DNA of 64,000 bases from Nocardia colli (lineage in GTDB: Bacteria > Actinomycetota > Actinomycetes > Mycobacteriales > Mycobacteriaceae), in assembly GCF_008704205.1 (NCBI RefSeq), contig NZ_VXLC01000003.1, positions 1 to 64,000 on the forward strand, in the 5' to 3' direction. Made by a program: the position numbers and the translations under genes. This document shows, piece after piece, positions 50,455 to 59,005 of this stretch (position 1 is the first letter of the stretch; the number at the start of each line of letters is the position of its first letter). The notes under the pieces are model-generated. The model ran no database searches. It was given only the letters and a program-made list of their open reading frames with translations, and had not been told where the DNA came from.

Positions 50455-52193
50455 TCCGCCGGTTGTACCGACTGTGGCCGGAGCCGAAACTCCTTGCCCA
50501 GCTATGGTTTTTGACCGCGGCACAGGCCGTTCTGCAAGGTCTGCTGCTCGGCTTGCTCGTCCCGATCCTGCACGCGGTCGTGCGACCCGAGCCCGATCTC
50601 GCCGCGGCCACGCCGTGGCTGGTGCTCGGCGCGATCGGCGCGGTGTTGTACGCGGTGCTGAGCATCATCGCGACCCCCGTCGGCTTCGCGGCGGCGGGCG
50701 CGCTCGCGGCGCAACTGCGGCGGAAGTTGATGCGCCACGTGAGCAGGCTGCCGCTCGGGTGGTTCACCGCCGAGCACAAGGCCCGGCTGGCGCGCGGGGT
50801 GACCGCGGATGTCGGCGACGCCGCGCACCTGGCCGTGACCATCGCCGGACCCGCGATCACCTCGACGCTGTTGCCCGCGACGATCGTTGCCGTGACGTTC
50901 GTGGTCGACTGGCGGATGGCATTGCTGTTGTGCGCCATCGCGATTGGCGCGTACTGGGCGCTGCGACGGGCCGCACGGATCGCCGAATTCGCCGAGATCG
51001 AGTTGGAGCGGGCGGCGGTCGGGGTCGCGGGCCGGGCGATCGAACTCGGTCAGGCGCAGCCGGTCTTGCGTGCCGCGGGGTACGCCGATGGCACGCCGCG
51101 GATGCACGCCGCGCTCGTCGACCACCGCGAGACCTACCGCGACGGCATGCGTCGCGCGCGGCAACCGTTCTTCGTCTACAGCGGAGTGGTCGCAGGTGGT
51201 TTCGTCGCGGTGCTCGCGCTCGCCGCCGAACTAGTGCTGAGCAAGCAGATCGAAGTGGCCGAGGCGATCGCGTTGCTGGTGCTGGCGGCCCGGTTCCTGG
51301 AGCCGCTGGGCAACCTCGTCGAGCTGATCGGGGCCTTGCGCGCGATGACGAACAAGATCGCGCGGATCGAGGAGTTCCTGGCTACTCCGGTGCTCCCGGT
51401 GCCGGTCGAGCCGGTGCGTGAGATCGCCGCTCCCCACGTCGAGCTCGTGGACGTGAGCTTCACCTATCCGGGTGGCGATTCCACTGCGTTGCAAGGTGTT
51501 TCGTTCCGGTGCCGACCGGGCACGACCACCGCGCTGGTCGGCCCGTCCGGCTCCGGTAAGACGACGGTGACCCGGCTCATCGCAAGGTTCTTCGACGTCG
51601 AAGCGGGACAGGTGCGCATCGGTGGGGTGGACGTTCGCGACGTGGATCCGAGCGTGCTGCTCGATGAGATCGCGATCGTCTTCCAGGATGTCTACCTGTT
51701 CGATGACACCATCGAGGACAACCTGCGCCTAGCCCGGCCGGACGCGACCTGGGACGAACTGGCGGAGGCGGCTCGTGCGGCGCGGATCGACGACATGATC
51801 GAACGCCTGCCCGAAGGCTGGCGGACCCGCGTGGGCGAAGCGGGTGCCCAGCTGTCGGGCGGTGAACGTCAGCGGGTCGCGATCGCGCGCGCGATCCTCA
51901 AGCGGGCGCGCATCGTCCTCGTAGACGAGGCCAGCTCGGCGCTCGATCCCGAGAACGAGGCCGCGATCACGCAGGCCATCGCCAACCTCGCCGACGATCC
52001 CGATCGCACGGTGATCGTGATCGCGCACCGGCCCGCCACGCTGGCCGCGGCGGACCGTGTCGTCTCGCTCGACGGCGGACGTGTGATCGAAACCGGAACG
52101 CCCGCAGAGCTATTGGTCACGGGAGGGGCGTTCGCGCGGATCAGCGGACAGTACGAACGGGCACGGCACTGGCGCATTGCGAGTACGTCATGA
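50451..52193 (+). CDS. ABC transporter, fused permease-ATPase (IrtB/YbtQ-like), subunit 2
   Basis: A 580-residue half-transporter, ATG at 50451 in the stop of subunit 1 (ATGA). Six membrane helices (about 15-310), then ATPase motifs: Walker A GPSGSGKTTVTRLI, Q-loop AIVFQDVYLFDD, signature LSGGERQRVAIARAIL, Walker B IVLVDEASSALDPEN, and H-loop VIAHRP. Both nucleotide-binding sites of the heterodimer look intact. Its 3' end overlaps the stop of the convergent binding-protein gene by six bases. Confidence 0.9.
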   Translation: MIRRLYRLWPEPKLLAQLWFLTAAQAVLQGLLLGLLVPILHAVVRPEPDLAAATPWLVLGAIGAVLYAVLSIIATPVGFAAAGALAAQLRRKLMRHVSRLPLGWFTAEHKARLARGVTADVGDAAHLAVTIAGPAITSTLLPATIVAVTFVVDWRMALLLCAIAIGAYWALRRAARIAEFAEIELERAAVGVAGRAIELGQAQPVLRAAGYADGTPRMHAALVDHRETYRDGMRRARQPFFVYSGVVAGGFVAVLALAAELVLSKQIEVAEAIALLVLAARFLEPLGNLVELIGALRAMTNKIARIEEFLATPVLPVPVEPVREIAAPHVELVDVSFTYPGGDSTALQGVSFRCRPGTTTALVGPSGSGKTTVTRLIARFFDVEAGQVRIGGVDVRDVDPSVLLDEIAIVFQDVYLFDDTIEDNLRLARPDATWDELAEAARAARIDDMIERLPEGWRTRVGEAGAQLSGGERQRVAIARAILKRARIVLVDEASSALDPENEAAITQAIANLADDPDRTVIVIAHRPATLAAADRVVSLDGGRVIETGTPAELLVTGGAFARISGQYERARHWRIASTS

Positions 52194-53159
52194 ACCGGTG
52201 ACCTCGGCCCAGAGGGCGGGAGCCTCCGCAGCTGTTGCGGGGGCTCCTCGGCCGAGCAACAGGGCTTCGAGATCGTGCAGGATCCACACGACACTCAGTG
52301 CGCCTGAGCCGTACCACGCACCGAAATCGACTGAGCCGGTGATCGATCCGGTGGTGTCGAGGATCGGATTGGTCAATAGCGGTGCGGCGCCCCGATTCAC
52401 GGTGCCGGTCAGCGCGATGATGATCGGCGCGGACTGGCTGTCGAGACGCTCGGTGGACAGCGTGGTGTAACCCCAGCCACCGCCGGGACCGATTTGCAGG
52501 GCGGGGCGGTGGAAGCCGAGGGTGCTGAGGATGGTGCCGAACGTGCGGACACTGCCGTAAGCGCAGACTTGATCACCGCAGCCGGACAGTACGGAAACCG
52601 TTGTGCCGTTGTGTTTCGAGGCGGCCAATTCGGTTGCGGTGGTGGCGATCCGGTTGTTCAGATGGGAGATGAGCGCAGACGCCTGTTCGCTGTGGCCGGT
52701 CGCGGTGCCGAGGACATTCAACTGCTCGTCCCATGGTTTGTTGTCGTCCACGAGCAGTACCGGGGCGATCCGGGTCAACTTCGGCAGCAGGTCGCGATGG
52801 CCGGGAAAGTTGGTGCCGATGATCAGTGCCGGTTCGGCGGCGGAGATCGGCTCGATCTGCGTCGGCTCGGCCAATTCCACGCCCGCTCCGCGCAGTATTC
52901 GCTCGGTCGCCGTGACGATCTGGTCGCCTTGATAGACATTGCGCGCCGCGTGCTCGGCGACGACGCCGATGGCGAGGAGATGGAGGGCGGTGGAATCATC
53001 GAGCGCCCAGATGTTTTCGTCGGTGGCGGGGATGGTGACCGGTCCGTCGGCACCGGCGACCGTCACCACGGGGCCCTCGACCGGGGCCGGTTGTCCTGTG
53101 CCGCAAGCTATCGCGGCCAAGAGCACGGCGAGGGTGGGTATGACGGCAAATCTTCGCAT
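52188..53159 (-). CDS. Siderophore-type ABC substrate-binding lipoprotein (FecB/FhuD-like)
   Basis: A 323-residue lipoprotein: hydrophobic signal ending in AAIAC, a Pro-rich linker, then a class III periplasmic-binding fold (ENIWALDDSTALHLLAIGV, ALIIGTNFPGHRDLLPKL, IAPVLLVDDNKPWDEQLNVL, and a long helix). These proteins bind ferric siderophores, heme or cobalamin. It is convergent with the ABC pair, not in their operon, but its promoter shares the MerR-type architecture of theirs. Classical FecCD permeases are absent, so how it delivers its ligand is open. Confidence 0.87.
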   Translation of the reverse strand: MRRFAVIPTLAVLLAAIACGTGQPAPVEGPVVTVAGADGPVTIPATDENIWALDDSTALHLLAIGVVAEHAARNVYQGDQIVTATERILRGAGVELAEPTQIEPISAAEPALIIGTNFPGHRDLLPKLTRIAPVLLVDDNKPWDEQLNVLGTATGHSEQASALISHLNNRIATTATELAASKHNGTTVSVLSGCGDQVCAYGSVRTFGTILSTLGFHRPALQIGPGGGWGYTTLSTERLDSQSAPIIIALTGTVNRGAAPLLTNPILDTTGSITGSVDFGAWYGSGALSVVWILHDLEALLLGRGAPATAAEAPALWAEVTGS

Positions 53160-53165
53160 CTCGTG

Positions 53166-53196
53166 AGTGTGGTTTTTGAAGTCGGCTTGATGTCAA
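53166..53196 (-). promoter_or_regulatory. MerR-type promoter of the binding-protein gene
   Basis: On the minus strand: TTGACA (complement of 53191-53196), a 19-bp spacer, and CACACT (complement of 53166-53171). The spacer holds TCAAGCCGACTTCA, sharing the 12-base core AAGCCGACTTCA with the promoter at 48532-48564. The ATG follows the -10 box by six bases. Confidence 0.62.
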
Positions 53197-53452
53197 CCGG
53201 AAACGGCTTGATCGGCGCGGTACCTCGCGGTTGTCCGGTCGTTCTCACCGACAGCTGTTACGAAACGGGATCGCTGCGTGACGAAACTTTCGACCTAACG
53301 GATTCAGGGCGCTGGATCACCGGCCCGCCTCGACCAAGGTGAACTCGACGCCGCCGCGCGCCATCGTTGCGCCGTCGGCTGCGGTAGTTCTACTCACCGA
53401 CACGCGTAGTTCCTCGGTGACCAGGGACAAGTCTGGTCCATATGCTCGGACT

Positions 53453-53821
53453 ATGTCCTCTACCGAGAACGCGTTTGTCTGGAGAACGGCCGGCCTGGGA
53501 GCGGTTGCCGCGGTCGTACTGGCACCGTTGGCCGCGGCCCTGGTTGCGATCGTCTACCGATTCCCGGTGCCGATGGCGGAGGATTACGCCCGCGGGTTCG
53601 GCGGGGCCGGCGATGCCGCGTTGGGCAGCGTGTTCTATCTGATCCTCGGTGGTGCGCTGGTGCTTGCGATCCTCGGCGGCATAGGCGGTTTCGTCACAGC
53701 TCGGTTCGCTCAGCTCAACGCGCGCCGCGCTCAATTTCGCACGCTCGCGGTATCGGCAGGAATCTCGCTGCTTGCCGCGAGTGCCTTGGCTGTGCTCGAA
53801 TTCTTCATCGGCGCTTGGTGA
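53453..53821 (+). CDS. Small membrane protein
   Basis: A 122-residue protein with three predicted membrane helices (LGAVAAVVLAPLAAALVAIV, SVFYLILGGALVLAILGGIG, LAVSAGISLLAASALAVLEF) and a short positively charged loop. ATG at 53453 is chosen because the sequence further upstream has no protein character. Not recognised. The 290 bases before it hold the binding-protein promoter and otherwise nothing clear. Confidence 0.55.
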   Translation: MSSTENAFVWRTAGLGAVAAVVLAPLAAALVAIVYRFPVPMAEDYARGFGGAGDAALGSVFYLILGGALVLAILGGIGGFVTARFAQLNARRAQFRTLAVSAGISLLAASALAVLEFFIGAW

Positions 53822-54035
53822 GTCGGCTACGTCGGTAGACCGGCCCGCCGCCGCGCGACCGAAGCGACTGCTGCCCAGTCCTTGTCGCCGTCGCCGTATG
53901 CGAACACGCCAATGTACGCACCATGTGCCGGCGGCGTGGGTGCCTCTCGATGCAATGACCTGTCGATCTGCCCCGAGAACAGTGCCCGATTCATGCAGGG
54001 CCACAACGGAATTGACGACGACACGGCAGAACGGG

Positions 54036-54473
54036 TCAGATCGTCGCGTCGGGCTCGTGTTCGAGCGGTGTGGACAGGATGACATCGAGAAGATCGCCGA
54101 GGGTGTCGATCTGTCCGGGGGAGAGGCCGGCGAACGATCGATGTTGCACGCCGTGCACCCGGCGCGCACCCTCGGCGCGGATCTCTTCGCCCTTGGCTGT
54201 GAGGCGGTGGCGGACTGCGCGACCGGGCCCTGGTATCCGCTCGATGAGTCCGCGCTCGACCATCCTCGCGGCCAGCGTCCCGAACGACTGGTCCGTCTGA
54301 AAGGTCAACTGCGCCAGATCATGTAGCGAGGCGTTGGGGTGCCGATCGAGATGACGCAGAGTATCCCACTGCACCAGCGAGACGCCGAGATCCGCGAGCT
54401 CGGCGGTGAGGGCGCGGTGGTGGCGGTGCTGTACTCGCTTGATCGACAGGGCTACTTCTCCGATCGAGGTCAT
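54036..54473 (-). CDS. MarR family transcriptional regulator
   Basis: A 145-residue winged-helix regulator: an N-terminal dimerisation helix, LADLGVSLVQWDTLRHLDRH, the helix-turn-helix (ASLHDLAQLTFQTDQSFGTL), and the wing with VERGLIERIPGPGRAVRHRL. It is divergent from an alpha/beta hydrolase gene. A long nested palindrome between the two genes is the probable operator, implying repression of the hydrolase and autoregulation. Confidence 0.9.
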   Translation of the reverse strand: MTSIGEVALSIKRVQHRHHRALTAELADLGVSLVQWDTLRHLDRHPNASLHDLAQLTFQTDQSFGTLAARMVERGLIERIPGPGRAVRHRLTAKGEEIRAEGARRVHGVQHRSFAGLSPGQIDTLGDLLDVILSTPLEHEPDATI

Positions 54474-54498
54474 GAAGTCAGCATAACTCAGGTTGTTT

Positions 54499-54530
54499 AT
54501 ATCAATATCCTTGTATAAGGTTACTGATAT
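54499..54530. promoter_or_regulatory. 32-bp nested palindrome, probable MarR operator
   Basis: Outer arms ATATCA (54499-54504) and TGATAT (54525-54530) and inner arms CCTT and AAGG around GTAT share the same centre (54514.5). Across the two 16-base halves 13 positions are complementary. The element is AT-rich in a GC-rich genome and lies between the MarR and hydrolase starts; AGGAGG of the hydrolase follows. Confidence 0.7.
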
Positions 54531-54548
54531 AGATCTCAGGAGGTTTTC

Positions 54549-55355
54549 ATGAGCACAACCCACACGGTCGACGTGACTCTGCCCGAACTCGGCACCATCG
54601 CGGTCCGCATCAGCGAACGAGGGGAGGGCCACCCGATCCTGCTGCTGCACGGCGGGGCCGGCTCCGTTTCGGTCACCGGCTTCGCCGACCGCCTCGCCGC
54701 CGAACGGAACGCTCACGTGTACACCCCCACCCACCCCGGTTTCGACGGCACCGAGCGCCCCGAACTGCTCACCACCGTCCGCGGTCTCGCCGCCCTCTAC
54801 GCCGCGCTGCTGGACACCCTCGACCTCACCGGCGTCACCGTCGTCGGCAACTCCGTCGGCGGCTGGATCGCCGCCGAACTCGCTCTCCTGCATCCGAATC
54901 GGGTCTCCGGCCTGGTCCTCGTCGACGCGGTCGGCATCGAGGTCCCCGACCACCCGGTCATCGATTTCTTCGCCCTCGACCTGGCCCAGATCGCGGACTA
55001 CAGCTACGCCGACCCCGACGCCTACCGGATCGACCCCACCCAGCTCAGCCCCGCCGTCTTGCAGGCGATGGCCGGAAACCGCGCCACCCTCCAGATCTAC
55101 GGCGGCTCGATGACCGACCCGGCCCTGCTCACCCGCCTACCCGAAATCACCCTGCCCACCCTCGTCATCTGGGGCGACGCCGACCGCATCGTCGACCCGG
55201 ACAACGGCCGCGCCTACGCCGCCGCCATCCCCGGCGCCGAACTAGTCATCATGCCGAACACCGGCCACCTCCCCCAGATCGAATCCCCCGCCGCACTCAT
55301 CCCGCTGATCTGGAACTTCGCCGACACCCACGCCACCAGCAAGCCCGCTGCCTGA
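54549..55355 (+). CDS. Alpha/beta hydrolase
   Basis: A 268-residue serine hydrolase. The oxyanion region is LLLHGGAGS, the nucleophile Ser lies in VVGNSVGGWIAA (about residue 102), the acid Asp in VIWGDADRIV, and the catalytic His in MPNTGHLPQIE. The fold resembles meta-cleavage-product hydrolases and haloalkane dehalogenase-like esterases. AGGAGG precedes the ATG. Controlled, by position, by the divergent MarR regulator. Confidence 0.9.
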   Translation: MSTTHTVDVTLPELGTIAVRISERGEGHPILLLHGGAGSVSVTGFADRLAAERNAHVYTPTHPGFDGTERPELLTTVRGLAALYAALLDTLDLTGVTVVGNSVGGWIAAELALLHPNRVSGLVLVDAVGIEVPDHPVIDFFALDLAQIADYSYADPDAYRIDPTQLSPAVLQAMAGNRATLQIYGGSMTDPALLTRLPEITLPTLVIWGDADRIVDPDNGRAYAAAIPGAELVIMPNTGHLPQIESPAALIPLIWNFADTHATSKPAA

Positions 55356-55453
55356 GTCGCCTGCCCGCACGGATATCGAACAGCGACTGCGTAATCCGGC
55401 GTACGTCATCTGACGGATTCGTGCACCGCCAGTGCCCAACTAGCGTCATCGAG

Positions 55454-56450
55454 GTGGGTACAAACAGCGTTGTCATGGTCGTCGCCGCTCTCACGATCGC
55501 CCTGTCCGTTGCCGCGTGCGGTGACGCCACGTCGCCGGCACCGGTCGCGAACGACTGTCCGAGTAGCCCGATTCCGCCGGATTCGGCCCGCGGACCAGTT
55601 GCCCAGGCGGCAACTCCTCGGATCGTCGTGCCCGTCGACGCCAGCACCAGTACTGTCCTGAACCCGGGCACGGCTCCGCAGATTCAATGCGGACGCACAC
55701 CCATCGATGCTCATACCGACGTGGCTTACGCGCCCAGTGCCGCTTCCCGGCGGACAGACCAAGCAACTCGCCATGGACATCCAGGTCCCGCAGACCGCCG
55801 GCCGGAAGCCACTGGTCGTCTACGTCCCCGGCGGCGGTTTCATGATGGCGGACAAGGGCGGAAACCTCGCGTTGCGAACGTTCGTCGCCGAGGCGGGATA
55901 CGTGGTAGCGAGCATTCAGTACCGGGTCCAACCCGACGGCGCGACCTACGTCGACAGCGTCTCCGATGTGAAGGCCGCGATCCGCTACCTGCGCGCCCAC
56001 GCCGCCGACTACGACATCAATCCCGGCGCGGTAGGCGTCTGGGGCGACTCGGCCGGCGGCCACCTGTCCGCGATGACCGGAGTCACCAACGGCGACAAAC
56101 GTTTCGACGTAGGCGCCGACCTGGACGAGAGCAGTGACGTGCAAGCGGTGATCGACAAGTTCGGCGCCTCGGACCTGTCCCGCCTCCAGTCCGAATTCGA
56201 CCCCGAGACCCAGCAGGCCATGGCACCGCTGCTCGCCGCTACAGCCAGGTATGTCAACGGCCCCACCAGCGCAACGTCACTCGCCGAGGATCCCGCCGCC
56301 GTCGCCCGGGCAAACCCCATCACCTACATCCAAGCGACCGACCCGCCATTCGCGATCTTCCACGGCAGCCAAGACACCACGATTTCCCCGAGTCAGACTC
56401 TCCTCCTGCACAACGCGTTGGTTGCCGCGGGCGTCGACAGCACCCGCTAA
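55454..56450 (+). pseudogene. Frameshifted and truncated esterase lipoprotein
   Basis: The first part (from about 55454) encodes a lipoprotein signal (VVAALTIALSVAAC) and a linker in one frame up to THDVAYAP-like sequence near 55735. The hydrolase domain continues in the +1 frame: PGGQTKQLAMDIQVP, VYVPGGGFMM (oxyanion), VWGDSAGGHLSAM (nucleophile) and HGSQDTTISPSQ (acid). Removing the A at 55736 restores one frame. The frame then stops at 56450, just after GVDSTR, before the catalytic His expected in this BD-FAE-like family. Two defects make a functional product unlikely, unless the first is a sequencing error. Confidence 0.7.
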
Positions 56451-56568
56451 GCAACGCCCACTGCGGGTTCCGGCCGCCATTCGTTCCGCATCCATGAATC
56501 ATGGGTGACAATTGTGTGTACAAAAGGCGAACGATGCACGGGCTGGCCCGTGTAGAGGTAGGTGTCCC

Positions 56569-56796
56569 GTGCACGACGAATCCGACCTGGCGCAGGCGCG
56601 GGTGTTCTATGAACTGCTCAGCGCCGAGGCCGCGACCCTGAGTTCGGCGATTCAGGCCACCGCGACCCTGCGCGGCACCCCGCGTTCGACCACGGAGGGG
56701 CGGCGGCTCGAACGGGATCTGCGGGAGGTCCGCCGCTGCCTGGATCGTCTGCGCAACAACTTTCCCGAGGTGGGTGATCAGTCGAAGGCCGGGTGA
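56569..56796 (+). CDS. Small helical hypothetical protein
   Basis: A 75-residue protein from GTG 56569 (AGGTAGGTG upstream). Almost entirely helical and charged: a first helix LAQARVFYELLSAEAATLSS and a second RRLERDLREVRRCLDRLRNN, like a two-helix coiled coil. No signal peptide. Not recognised. Confidence 0.55.
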   Translation: MHDESDLAQARVFYELLSAEAATLSSAIQATATLRGTPRSTTEGRRLERDLREVRRCLDRLRNNFPEVGDQSKAG

Positions 56797-56830
56797 ACCG
56801 GCTTCTGATGAACGCACGCTCTTGCCGGTT

Positions 56831-56868
56831 GTTGGTCACTGACCTAGTGTTATTGGTCAGTGACCAAC
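56831..56868. promoter_or_regulatory. Two TetR-type operator copies before the monooxygenase gene
   Basis: TTGGTCA-C-TGACCTA (56832-56846) and the perfect 15-bp palindrome TTGGTCA-G-TGACCAA (56853-56867), with centres 21 bp apart. Seen together, 56831-56844 and 56855-56868 are also 14-bp perfect inverted repeats. TAGTGTTAT between them may include the -10 box. Confidence 0.75.
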
Positions 56869-56880
56869 AAGGAGGTAGTT

Positions 56881-58323
56881 GTGGCTGATTACGAGGTCGC
56901 CATCGTCGGGGCGGGTCCGGTCGGGCTGTGGCTCGCGGCGGAGTTGCGGCTCGCGGATGTGTCCGTGGTGGTGTTGGAGGCGCGGGCGGAGCGCGATCCG
57001 AATTCGAAGGCGCTCACCATCCATCCGCGGACCATCGAACTGCTTGCCTCGCGCGGATTGCTCGACTCGTTCCTGACGGAGGGCACGCGAATTCCGAGCG
57101 GGCACTTCGGTTTACTGGAAAATCGGATGGATTTCGGGCTGCTCGATACGCCCTATCAGTTCACGCTGGCGGTGCCGCAGGCCCGCACCGAGGAGCTGTT
57201 CGAGGACCGCGCCCGTGCGGCCGGTGCGGATATTCGGCGGGGGCAACGGGTTTCGGGCCTGACCCAACAGGACGACGGGGTGGTGGTGCACCTCGAAGGG
57301 CTGCCCGATCTCACCGCCGACTGGGTCGTGGGCTGCGACGGTGTGCGCAGCACGGTCCGGCAGGCGGCCGGAATCGCCTACCCGGGCACACCCGCCACCG
57401 TCTTCGGCTGGCTGGCCGACGTGAAACTGGCTGCGCCGCCGGAGAGTTCGGTATCGGCCAAGTGGAGCGAGGCGGGGCAGATCATGGGTGTCCCGCTGCC
57501 CGGCGGGTTGTACCGGCTGGTGGGGCTCAACCCGGAGGACGTGCGCACCGATCGGCCCGGCGAACTCACCCTCGACGATGTCCGCCGCCGCGCCATCGCG
57601 ATCACCGGAACCGACTGGGGAATGCACGACCCGGTCTGGTTGTCCCACTTCGGCAATGCGTCGCGCCAGGCCGAGCGATACCGCGCCGGGCGTGTGCTGC
57701 TCGCGGGCGACGCCGCCCATCAACACATGCCCGCGGGTGGCGTCGGGATGAATGTCGGCATCCAAGATGCGATGAATTTGGGTTGGAAGCTGGCTGCCAC
57801 GGTGCGCGGGCGCGCACCCGAAGGGCTGTTGGACAGCTATCACCGCGAACGCCACCCGGTCGGCGCCGCGCTCCTGCGCAGCACCCAGGCGCAGACCGCG
57901 CTGATGAGCACCTTCACACCAGAGAACCGGCAATTGCGCGCGTTGCTTTCCGAATTCGTCGGCACCCAACCGGGATTCGCGCGCCCACTGGCCGAACAGA
58001 TGTCCGGTCTCGCCGTCGCGTATCCGGCCGAGCCGGGAGCGCATCCGCTGACCGGCACTCGCGCACCGGATTTCGCGCTCGCCGACGGCTCGTCGGTATT
58101 CGCCGCGCTACGCGGTGGCGGCCATCTGATCCTCGACTTCACCGGCGCACTTGCTGCGAATCCGCTTGTCGCAAGGGCGCTTCCGGAACGTGATCGGCAA
58201 CCGTGGGCGGGCGTCGCGGCGGCCCTGGTCCGTCCTGACGGACACTTGGCCTGGGTGGGCGAGGACGCCGCCGGCCTACCCGCCGCGCTCGACGCCGCTG
58301 GTTTCGAGCCGCTCCCGGCCTGA
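56881..58323 (+). CDS. FAD-dependent aromatic monooxygenase (RIFMO-like)
   Basis: A 480-residue group A flavin monooxygenase, GTG at 56881 with AAGGAGG upstream. The first FAD motif is VAIVGAGPVGLWLAAELRLA, the DG motif WVVGCDGVRSTVRQAAGI, and the GD motif RVLLAGDAAHQHMPAGGVGM. A C-terminal thioredoxin-like domain ends with VRPDGHLAWVGED. The pattern follows Nocardia rifampicin monooxygenase (Rox) and relatives closely, so oxidation of an aromatic antibiotic or polyketide is plausible but not shown. The TetR gene 17 bases downstream and shared operators indicate substrate-inducible control. Confidence 0.9.
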   Translation: MADYEVAIVGAGPVGLWLAAELRLADVSVVVLEARAERDPNSKALTIHPRTIELLASRGLLDSFLTEGTRIPSGHFGLLENRMDFGLLDTPYQFTLAVPQARTEELFEDRARAAGADIRRGQRVSGLTQQDDGVVVHLEGLPDLTADWVVGCDGVRSTVRQAAGIAYPGTPATVFGWLADVKLAAPPESSVSAKWSEAGQIMGVPLPGGLYRLVGLNPEDVRTDRPGELTLDDVRRRAIAITGTDWGMHDPVWLSHFGNASRQAERYRAGRVLLAGDAAHQHMPAGGVGMNVGIQDAMNLGWKLAATVRGRAPEGLLDSYHRERHPVGAALLRSTQAQTALMSTFTPENRQLRALLSEFVGTQPGFARPLAEQMSGLAVAYPAEPGAHPLTGTRAPDFALADGSSVFAALRGGGHLILDFTGALAANPLVARALPERDRQPWAGVAAALVRPDGHLAWVGEDAAGLPAALDAAGFEPLPA

Positions 58324-58332
58324 GCTCTAGAC

Positions 58333-58347
58333 TGGGTCAGTGACCAA
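58333..58347. promoter_or_regulatory. Third TetR-type operator copy, overlapping the tetR start
   Basis: TGGGTCA-G-TGACCAA, one base different from the perfect 15-bp palindrome at 56853-56867. It covers the GTG start of the TetR gene, so bound repressor would block that gene's own initiation. Confidence 0.6.
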
Positions 58348-58996
58348 CAAGCAACCGGTACGCACCGCTCGCGCGGGCCTGGCCCAGTCCTCGGTGGTCG
58401 AGGCGGCACTGGTGATCCTGAACGAGAAGGGCCACGACGCCGTATCGATCCGGGCGATCGCCGACCGCCTCGGCGTCCGGATGAACACCGTGCTCTGGCA
58501 CGCCAAGACCAGGGCGCGGTTACAGGAGCTGATGGCCGACGCCATCGTGGGCGCCACCGCGACCACGGATCTGCCGGCGGACTGGGACCAGCGGGTCCGC
58601 GTGCTCACCCACCGCTACCGGCAGTCGCTGCTGGCGCATCGAGACGGCGCGGCCGTCGTCGCGGGCACCTACGCTTCGGAGCCGGCCACCCTGCGCGTCG
58701 CCGACGCGATCGTGCAGGCCCTGCTCGACGGCGGACTCGAACCGAAGCAGGCCTCCTGGACCTGTTGGACCATCGTGTATTTCGTGCTCGGGATCGTCCA
58801 AGAGCAGCAGGGCTACCCGTCAGCGGACATCGAAGCGATGGCCGCCCTCGTCGCCTCGGACGCCTATCCCGCGCTCGCGCAAGCCGGCGAGTTCGCGGGC
58901 GACAACGCCTTCGACGACCGCTTCGATTTCGGCCTCGACCTCATCCTGTCCACCCTGCCCGCGCGCATCGCTGCTGCCCGCGAGTCCGGCCGATAG
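58340..58996 (+). CDS. TetR family regulator (TetR_C-type)
   Basis: A 218-residue repressor, GTG at 58340. Helix-turn-helix at about residues 18-60 (VVEAALVILNEKGHDAVSIR, then AIADRLGVRMNTVLWHAKTR). The NTVLWHAKTR recognition helix and the C-terminal ATLRVADAIVQALLDGG region match the tetracycline-repressor subgroup, which often guards resistance genes. Its operators lie before the monooxygenase gene and over its own start. Confidence 0.9.
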   Translation: MTNKQPVRTARAGLAQSSVVEAALVILNEKGHDAVSIRAIADRLGVRMNTVLWHAKTRARLQELMADAIVGATATTDLPADWDQRVRVLTHRYRQSLLAHRDGAAVVAGTYASEPATLRVADAIVQALLDGGLEPKQASWTCWTIVYFVLGIVQEQQGYPSADIEAMAALVASDAYPALAQAGEFAGDNAFDDRFDFGLDLILSTLPARIAAARESGR

Positions 58997-59005
58997 TCAG
59001 GCTTG

